NCBI GenBank assembly: GCA_020355145.1
Contig: CP070660.1
Coordinates: 12,236 to 23,245 of the forward strand
From: Deltaproteobacteria bacterium
Lineage (GTDB): Bacteria; Desulfobacterota; DSM-4660; Desulfatiglandales; B25-G16
Direction: 5' to 3'
DNA length: 11,010 nt
The notes below the pieces were generated by a model. That model was not told where the DNA came from, searched no databases, and worked only from the letters and a program-made list of their open reading frames with translations. How positions within the stretch are numbered: position 1 is the first letter of the stretch; every line of letters starts with the position of its first letter. This document shows, piece by piece, positions 6,310-11,010 of the stretch. Both the position numbers and the translations under genes were made by a program.

Positions 6310-6333
6310 AGGCTGATCTTTCTAATCCAGCCT
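6310..6333. terminator. Weak hairpin between converging ETF-QO gene and permease remnant
   Basis: AGGCTG (6310-6315) and CAGCCT (6328-6333) form a perfect 6-bp stem with a 12-base loop, about 70 bases past the ETF-QO stop. The downstream sequence is pyrimidine-rich (CTTTCTAAACC) rather than a clean T-run, so it is at best a weak terminator. It overlaps the last codons of the minus-strand permease remnant. Confidence 0.25.
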
Positions 6334-6612
6334 CTTTCTAAACCTTTTGACTGCGCCTATAAAGACAATCAATCCAAGAACCATCAATGCCAAAAGTTGG
6401 GGCCACAGCATATTTATGCCCACCCCTTTTAAAAAGATCTCCCTGATAATGACCAGGAAATACATCAGGGGATTCAAATAGGTCAACCATTGAACAACAA
6501 CTGGCATGTTGGCTATGGGGAAGGCGAAACCGCTCAGCATGAAGAAGGGAAGGATGGAAAAACAGGTGGTCATCATGGCCTGCTGCTGTGTAGCTGAGAT
6601 GGTGGAAAGGAC
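6322..6612 (-). pseudogene. C-terminal remnant of an ABC-2 type transporter permease
   Basis: Only the last quarter or so of an ABC-2 family permease is present. The open frame reads VLSTISATQQQAMM (the conserved TQQQA segment), then a membrane helix with FMLSGFAFPIANMP, then YLNPLMYFLVIIREIFLKG and a final helix ending in KRFRKRLD. Complete permeases of this type are about 370 residues with six helices. Here an in-frame TAA (6613-6615) stops the frame directly upstream of the conserved part, and I cannot find the missing portion in other frames further right. The first ATG, at 6576, lies inside the domain, so an 84-residue product is the most that could be made. No ATPase partner is present. 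This looks like a deletion remnant marking an old rearrangement. Confidence 0.8.
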
Positions 6613-6685
6613 TTATACCATTTCCTACAGGAAATATACAATGTGAAACATCACGGCCTCTATTCCCTCAATAATGTGTTTTTCT

Positions 6686-6707
6686 GTAAGCTACTTACGA
6701 ATATAAT
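6686..6707 (+). promoter_or_regulatory. Candidate -10 box with adjacent palindrome upstream of the MFS gene
   Basis: A perfect TATAAT lies at 6702-6707, about 50 bases before the MFS start. Immediately upstream is the palindrome GTAAG-CTA-CTTAC (6686-6698), occupying the spacer position where a repressor or activator could bind. No good -35 hexamer is present at 16-18 bases spacing, which would fit an activator-dependent promoter or no promoter at all. Confidence 0.3.
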
Positions 6708-6755
6708 ATGATATGTCTTTGCCTTGGGGAAAACCCTCAGCACCAACCTTAAGAT

Positions 6756-8048
6756 ATGGGCAAGATTGAATCCCCTAGCGTTTTTTGCGGGATGATGAAA
6801 GAAAAGGTAGAAAGATTCGTGGAAAGAAGTGGATCATTTCACTGGGCCTGGATTATCTTAGCGACTTGCTTTGTTAATCTCTTTATAAACTATTCTGTTC
6901 GTCTTGGATATGGTGTAGTCCTTCCGGAAATGATCAGGACTCTGGGCTTTGGGCGAGCTGCAGGCGGAACAATCTTTAACGCTTACCTCTTCTCCTATTT
7001 AGCACTGACACCCTTTACAGGTTATCTGACAGACCGACTTGGGGCCCGCCGCGTTATCACAAGTTGCAGTCTGATCCTTGGCCTTGGCATCCTATTAATG
7101 GGTACAATTAATAGCCTCTGGATGGCCTGCCTTTTTTATGCCATCACCGGTCTTGGAGCCACGGGCATGTGGACTCCGGTCATTACAGTTGTCCAGCGCT
7201 GGTTCTCTCTCAACCGCAGAGGTCTTGCCCTTGGTATACTTTCTACTGGGTATGGACTTGGATTTGCCACTATGGGGGTGGCCTTCCCCTGGGTCGTGAA
7301 TCATTTTAACTGGCGCTATGCCTGGTATTTTTTGGGGACAGGGGCACTGGTGATGGTTTTGGTGAATGGCTTACTACTAAGAAGTGATCCAGAAGATTCA
7401 GGGTATTTACCATGGGGGCAGATGAATGAACCCTCCAGTGTCATTGAAACGGATGTGAAAGCCCACGCTAAAAGGGGTTCCCTTTCCATCGCCTTTAAAA
7501 ACACAAGATTCTGGCTTATTGGGCTTTCCTATTTTTCAATCTCTTATAGCCTTTATGGAATCACTACATTTATGGTTGACTATGCCAGAGGCCAGATTGG
7601 ATTGCCCCTGGAAAAGGCAAGCCTTCTGGCCACAGTGCATGGTATCTCCCAGGTCTTGGGAGTTCTGACGATCTTGCCCCTCTCCGATTACCTGGGTCGA
7701 AGAAGGACCATAATCATTTCCAACTCCTTTATCACAGTCTGTCTGATAGGGATACTCTTTACCGGAAATTCCTGGGGAATCCTCTTTATCCTAATAGGAT
7801 TTATGGCCCTTTTTTACGGGGCAACGTTTCCCATCTATGGTGCCTGTGCAGGCGACTATTTTCCCAGGGATGTGATGGGAACTGTTATCGGGGCATGGAC
7901 ACCCTTTTATGGCCTTGGGGCCATTTTGGTAAATTGGGTCACTGGGATTTTACGGGATACAACAGGCATCTATGATCATGCCTTCACAATTAATGCAGCT
8001 ATGGCCGCATTGGGGCTTTTTTTAATATGCCTGGTTAAAAAAAGATAA
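6756..8048 (+). CDS. MFS transporter, oxalate/formate-antiporter or monocarboxylate-like
   Basis: This 430-residue inner-membrane transporter should have 12 helices in two six-helix halves. Major facilitator signatures are GYLTDRLGARRV after helix 2 (89-100) and its second-half counterpart LSDYLGRRRTI (309-319). A central cytoplasmic loop lies at about 208-250. The segment RWFSLNRRGLALGI (148-161) is typical of MFS members that carry small organic acids, which suggests but does not prove a carboxylate substrate. The start is uncertain: neither ATG 6756 nor the in-frame ATGs at 6792/6795 has a convincing Shine-Dalgarno, and the membrane part begins only at about residue 29, so all are possible. 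It is not tightly linked to either neighbour. Arginine codons are about 12 AGR to 10 CGN, unlike the genes to the left. Confidence 0.9.
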   Translation: MGKIESPSVFCGMMKEKVERFVERSGSFHWAWIILATCFVNLFINYSVRLGYGVVLPEMIRTLGFGRAAGGTIFNAYLFSYLALTPFTGYLTDRLGARRVITSCSLILGLGILLMGTINSLWMACLFYAITGLGATGMWTPVITVVQRWFSLNRRGLALGILSTGYGLGFATMGVAFPWVVNHFNWRYAWYFLGTGALVMVLVNGLLLRSDPEDSGYLPWGQMNEPSSVIETDVKAHAKRGSLSIAFKNTRFWLIGLSYFSISYSLYGITTFMVDYARGQIGLPLEKASLLATVHGISQVLGVLTILPLSDYLGRRRTIIISNSFITVCLIGILFTGNSWGILFILIGFMALFYGATFPIYGACAGDYFPRDVMGTVIGAWTPFYGLGAILVNWVTGILRDTTGIYDHAFTINAAMAALGLFLICLVKKR

Positions 8049-8168
8049 TGCTACTACGTGCCCTAGTTTAGTAGAAAATGGCTTTGAAATGAAGGATATA
8101 AATCTCTGCATAAACCAACCTGCAATTTTAGGCTGTTTTCAAGCCCCCAGAATTTAAAAAAAAATTTT

Positions 8169-8252
8169 ATGTTAAATCATTCTGCTATATACAAATTAGG
8201 TATTTTCACAGCCCAAGACCTTAACATTTATGTAAATTTTGAGTTGAAATGA
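8169..8252 (+). CDS. Possible 27-residue mini-ORF, telescoped with the next
   Basis: An open frame of 27 codons runs from ATG 8169 to TGA 8250-8252 (begins MLNHSAIYKLGIF, ends NFELK). No clear ribosome-binding site precedes it; the upstream sequence is an A/T run. Its stop overlaps the ATG of the next mini-ORF as ATGA (8249-8252), the arrangement seen in translationally coupled genes. No similarity is recognised, and a chance ORF is quite possible in such A+T-rich DNA. Confidence 0.2.
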   Translation: MLNHSAIYKLGIFTAQDLNIYVNFELK

Positions 8253-8326
8253 GATCCCGACTCGATTGGAACTTCGCAAGGAAACCTATAGTTGTTAGAA
8301 AGTTTCGTAAAAAGAAAGAGTGGTGA
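8249..8326 (+). CDS. Possible 25-residue basic mini-ORF overlapping the radical SAM start
   Basis: A 25-codon frame runs from ATG 8249 to TGA 8324-8326. The peptide is strongly basic (MRSRLDWNFARK, then VVRKFRKKKEW). Its start overlaps the stop of the upstream 27-codon ORF (ATGA), and its stop overlaps an in-frame GTG of the radical SAM gene (GTGA, 8323-8326). It might be a leader or a substrate peptide, or an accident. No ribosome-binding site is evident other than possible coupling. Confidence 0.22.
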   Translation: MRSRLDWNFARKPIVVRKFRKKKEW

Positions 8327-9927
8327 TCAAGTTGGGTCTTGATGCCATCATAATATCAGATTCCGGTGAAGATAGCTTCTCAGGCACAAATCCTCTAAGA
8401 CTTAGACTTGACGGTAGAACTGCTACTATACAGCTAGTGCTGAATTATCTTGAGCATAAAGGCTATCTTGTCTTACCCATTGAGGGCGATGGTATAATGA
8501 GCTGGTCATCAGCACCCAAGCTCAACGGAATTTACCTTCTTAGCTACCTGAAAAAGCATAAATTCGACGTCGAATTGATTAATAGCTATTATGAAGAGAG
8601 GGATAGTTTTTGCAGTCTTCTCCAACACACACCGCGTGCGGTAATCATATCAACTACGTTTATTCCTAGCAAACAGGCTCTTCGCAAGCTCGTTGATGAC
8701 ATCCGCTCTCTAGCACCGGATGTTTTTACTATCGTCGGAGGACCATTCGTATATTCGTCTTACCTTATCCTTCAAAGGTCACATGAACAGGACTACGAAA
8801 CGGAGTCAACGAAATATGACTTTCTGTTTCTGGACAATAATGAGCCTGCAGTTGATCTTTATATTATAAGTCTGCGGGGTGAACTGATACTATGCGAGGC
8901 CCTAAAAAGAATCAAAGAAAACCGACCAATAGATAACCTTCCTAATTCAGCACGCTTAGTGGGAAGAACATATTCTTTTACAAAGCGTGTAGACGATATT
9001 TCGAACGCCGGCGATATTTTTATCGATTGGCAATCTCTTCCTGATGCCATCTTCAAATCTGGCGTAATACCTGTGCAAGCCAGCAACGGGTGTCCTTACA
9101 GATGTGCCTTCTGTAATTTCACAAAGGATCCTCGACTAATGTTTACAAAACCCATAGACCGACTAATTGCTGAATTGAAGACTGTGTCAAGTCGCGGAGT
9201 TCGATACGTGTGGTTTACAGATGACAACTTCAGGCTCGGAAGAGGAAATCTCAAATCTGTTTGCCAACGTTTTGTTGATGAAGACATTCAAATTCATTGG
9301 ATGAGTTTCATCCGGGCAAGTACATTGAAAGATGTTGATGGGGAATTGCTTCGAAGATCTGGCTGTATAGAAGTACAATTAGGTTTGGAATCTGCAGATT
9401 CACAAGTATTACGCAATATGAACAAGAAAGCCACTCCTTCACTGTACGTCGAGGTAGTTCGAAAACTTCTTTCTGCTGGTGTCAATTGTTCATGTTATTT
9501 TATCTTTGGATTTCCTGGTGAAACTGATGAAACTGCTCTTCGTACGCGAGAATTTATAAGAAGCATTGAATATCCCGAGCTCGAAGGAATCCTTTCATGG
9601 TCCATGTTTCCATTTATTTTAGCACCATTGAGCCCAATATACGAATTTGAAATGAGGAATAAGTACGGATTAACTGGATATATGCAAAATTGGAAACATA
9701 GAACAATGGACTTCCGTCAGGCGATGGAGCATATTAAGAAAGCCTTTCTCGAGCTTGAAAATTCCGGTCCCATTTACAGGGAAGACAACCTGGAAATGCT
9801 CCTTGGTTATACTCCATATCAACGCAAAAAATTTGTAGCTAGCAGACACAGGTTTTCAAAATTGGCAATGAAACGTCATCTTAGAAAACGTGATATTATT
9901 AAATCATTCACCGAACTATTCTCCTAA
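8320..9927 (+). CDS. Radical SAM enzyme with B12-binding-like N-terminal domain
   Basis: The 535-residue enzyme should use a 4Fe-4S cluster and S-adenosylmethionine to generate a 5'-deoxyadenosyl radical. The cluster motif is C258-x3-C262-x2-C265 in NGCPYRCAFCNF. Further radical SAM landmarks are YVWFTDDNF (296-304), VQLGLESADSQVL (352-364) and FIFGFPGETDET (394-405). The N-terminal half (about 60-180: NGIYLLSYLKKHKFDVELI, then FTIVGGPFVYSS) resembles the B12-binding domain often fused to such enzymes. It lacks the DxHxxG cobalt-ligand motif, so base-off cobalamin binding is doubtful. The C-terminal tail of about 50 residues is Lys/Arg-rich. The start is ambiguous: GTG 8320, GTG 8323 (overlapping the mini-ORF stop) or TTG 8332, the last having GGTGATC just upstream. 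Arginine codons are 18 AGR to 22 CGN. The substrate is unknown; the methyltransferase 36 bases downstream suggests a shared pathway. Confidence 0.9.
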   Translation: MVIKLGLDAIIISDSGEDSFSGTNPLRLRLDGRTATIQLVLNYLEHKGYLVLPIEGDGIMSWSSAPKLNGIYLLSYLKKHKFDVELINSYYEERDSFCSLLQHTPRAVIISTTFIPSKQALRKLVDDIRSLAPDVFTIVGGPFVYSSYLILQRSHEQDYETESTKYDFLFLDNNEPAVDLYIISLRGELILCEALKRIKENRPIDNLPNSARLVGRTYSFTKRVDDISNAGDIFIDWQSLPDAIFKSGVIPVQASNGCPYRCAFCNFTKDPRLMFTKPIDRLIAELKTVSSRGVRYVWFTDDNFRLGRGNLKSVCQRFVDEDIQIHWMSFIRASTLKDVDGELLRRSGCIEVQLGLESADSQVLRNMNKKATPSLYVEVVRKLLSAGVNCSCYFIFGFPGETDETALRTREFIRSIEYPELEGILSWSMFPFILAPLSPIYEFEMRNKYGLTGYMQNWKHRTMDFRQAMEHIKKAFLELENSGPIYREDNLEMLLGYTPYQRKKFVASRHRFSKLAMKRHLRKRDIIKSFTELFS

Positions 9928-9963
9928 TATGAAATACAATCCTAAAGATAGGCAAGTGGCATA

Positions 9964-10776
9964 ATGCCCGGAATCAATTCCTATTTGATGGAAAATCTGG
10001 AAGAGATCATCCGCCTCGAGATCAAGACCGATCCGGAAGCGGTTCAAAAACAAGCTCTATGGTGTGGCGTGAAGCCCGGACTCCGGGTGCTTGATGCAGG
10101 ATGCGGAACAGGTAAAACTACTTCAATTCTGCACAAAATGATACAGCCGGGTGGCAGGATAGTGGGAGTTGATTATTCAGAGGAGAGGATCCGCTACGCA
10201 AAACAGCACTATGGCCAGGCATCGGGGATTGATTTTCAGTCCCATGACCTGAAGGATCCCCTTGACGGTGTGGGTCTATTTGATCTTATTTGGGTCCGAT
10301 TTTTCCTGGAGTACTACCGTCTGGAAGCTCCTGATATAGTTAGAAACCTAGCAACCTGCCTAAAACCGGGCGGCTATCTCTGTTTACTGGACCTCGACCA
10401 CAACTGCCTCAACCATTACGAACTGCCTGATAAAATACAGGATATCCTCTTTGAGGCTATGAAAAGGATGGAGCAGGAATACAACTTCGATCCCTATTCA
10501 GGTCGAAAATTGTATGCGTATCTGTATGACCAGGGTTTTAAAAATATCCAGGTACATCTTATGGCACATCATCTGATCTATGGAAATATGAGGGACGAGG
10601 AGATCTTCGATTGGATTAAAAAGTTAGAAGTAGCATCCATGAAGAACAAGGAATTGTTTGATAATTACCCTGGTGGTCACAATGCCATTATTTCAGACTT
10701 TACTGAGTTCTTCCTTGACCCGAGACGGTTTACCTATACCCCTTTGATCCTTTGCAAGGGCATGAAGCGAAAATAA
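9964..10776 (+). CDS. Class I SAM-dependent methyltransferase
   Basis: This 270-residue cytoplasmic enzyme has the Rossmann-type methyltransferase fold. Motif I is VLDAGCGTGKTT (42-53), the acidic residue after strand 2 is D70 in GVDYSEE, motif IV-like FDLIWVRFFLEYY spans 106-118, and LKPGGYL (133-139) precedes strand 5. The C-terminal 110 residues, with aromatic and His-rich stretches (LMAHHLIYGNM), probably shape the acceptor pocket; the acceptor cannot be deduced. ATG 9964 is used; there is no strong Shine-Dalgarno, only purine-rich GATAGGCAAGTGG upstream, and a second ATG lies eight codons in. It follows the radical SAM gene by 36 bases in the same direction, so co-transcription and a common substrate are likely. 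A conserved HTH or membrane segment is not seen. Confidence 0.9.
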   Translation: MPGINSYLMENLEEIIRLEIKTDPEAVQKQALWCGVKPGLRVLDAGCGTGKTTSILHKMIQPGGRIVGVDYSEERIRYAKQHYGQASGIDFQSHDLKDPLDGVGLFDLIWVRFFLEYYRLEAPDIVRNLATCLKPGGYLCLLDLDHNCLNHYELPDKIQDILFEAMKRMEQEYNFDPYSGRKLYAYLYDQGFKNIQVHLMAHHLIYGNMRDEEIFDWIKKLEVASMKNKELFDNYPGGHNAIISDFTEFFLDPRRFTYTPLILCKGMKRK

Positions 10777-10923
10777 AAAAAGAGACAGGCATTTCGATTC
10801 TATAGAAAGTCTCCAGAGAGAGAAAACAGAGAAGTTGTGAAGGGTAATGACCAGGACATGTGCCAGAAAAACTATATATTGCCCGACTTCGGTTGAAGGC
10901 GTCAAGGGAAAATTCCAAAATTA

Positions 10924-11010
10924 TTATTTCACTAATTCATCTCTAACAGCGAGCCCAATCTTCTCTAACAGAAATGGCTTTTTTACATAGGCCCCTGCAC
11001 CCAATCTTTG
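10924..11010 (-). CDS. C-terminal end of a response-regulator receiver domain (partial)
   Basis: The minus strand at the right edge encodes the last 28 residues of a protein whose start lies beyond the window. The sequence LGAGAYVKKPFLLEKIGLAV is the beta5-alpha5 end of a CheY-like receiver: the GA-x-Y-V-x-KPF block contains the conserved switch lysine. The frame ends with tandem TAA stops right after the domain, so the receiver is C-terminal in its protein, either a single-domain regulator or the tail of a hybrid kinase. It converges on the methyltransferase gene. Confidence 0.85.
   Translation of the reverse strand, partial: QRLGAGAYVKKPFLLEKIGLAVRDELVK

Noticed and set aside
8049..8168. 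Terminator after the MFS gene
   Set aside because: There are A and T runs but no GC-rich stem precedes them.
10860..10923. Rho-independent terminator between the methyltransferase and response-regulator genes
   Set aside because: The sequence around CCCGACTTC-GGTT-GAAGGCGTC can only pair with a three-base bulge and lacks a T-run on the relevant strand.

Overview
The window looks like chromosomal DNA of a Gram-negative bacterium. It encodes an electron-transfer flavoprotein:quinone oxidoreductase, a CHASE2-type kinase locus, and proteins of Desulfobacterota/Nitrospirota flavour. Base composition is moderately A+T-rich, and the left two thirds uses AGG/AGA for nearly all arginines. The phylum is my inference from protein flavour and codon use; no rRNA, tRNA or other lineage marker is present.

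Layout. Positions 1-391 hold no convincing gene but carry a near-consensus sigma-70 promoter (269-297). It faces a signalling operon: a broken CHASE2/serine-threonine kinase gene (392-1356, at least three reading-frame breaks and apparently a large internal deletion), an intact PP2C-type protein phosphatase (1383-2246) and a two-FHA-domain phosphothreonine-binding protein (2251-2970). Next come small genes: a zinc-ribbon protein on the minus strand, a possible 23-residue ORF upstream of it, and a divergent two-helix membrane protein with a charged coiled-coil tail. Nucleoside diphosphate kinase (ndk) follows on the minus strand. Behind ndk is an inverted pair of tandem heptamer repeats, then a complete ETF-ubiquinone oxidoreductase (4530-6242).

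From about 6320 the character changes. There is a C-terminal scrap of an ABC-2 permease (minus strand, 6322-6612), an MFS transporter (6756-8048), a radical SAM enzyme with a B12-binding-like N-terminal half (8320-9927), a class I SAM methyltransferase (9964-10776), and, cut by the right edge, the last 28 residues of a response-regulator receiver domain (minus strand). Arginine codon choice in this right-hand block is mixed AGR/CGN, unlike the left block, which suggests a different origin.

How the genes fit together. Kinase, PP2C phosphatase and FHA reader form a classic Ser/Thr phosphosignalling module. Here the writer is broken while eraser and reader look intact. The radical SAM enzyme and methyltransferase are adjacent and co-directional, and may act on one substrate. 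Two tiny ORFs (27 and 25 codons) upstream of the radical SAM gene are linked to each other and to it by 4-base ATGA/GTGA overlaps. This may be chance, but it is the most unusual arrangement in the window. ndk and ETF-QO are ordinary housekeeping and respiratory genes.
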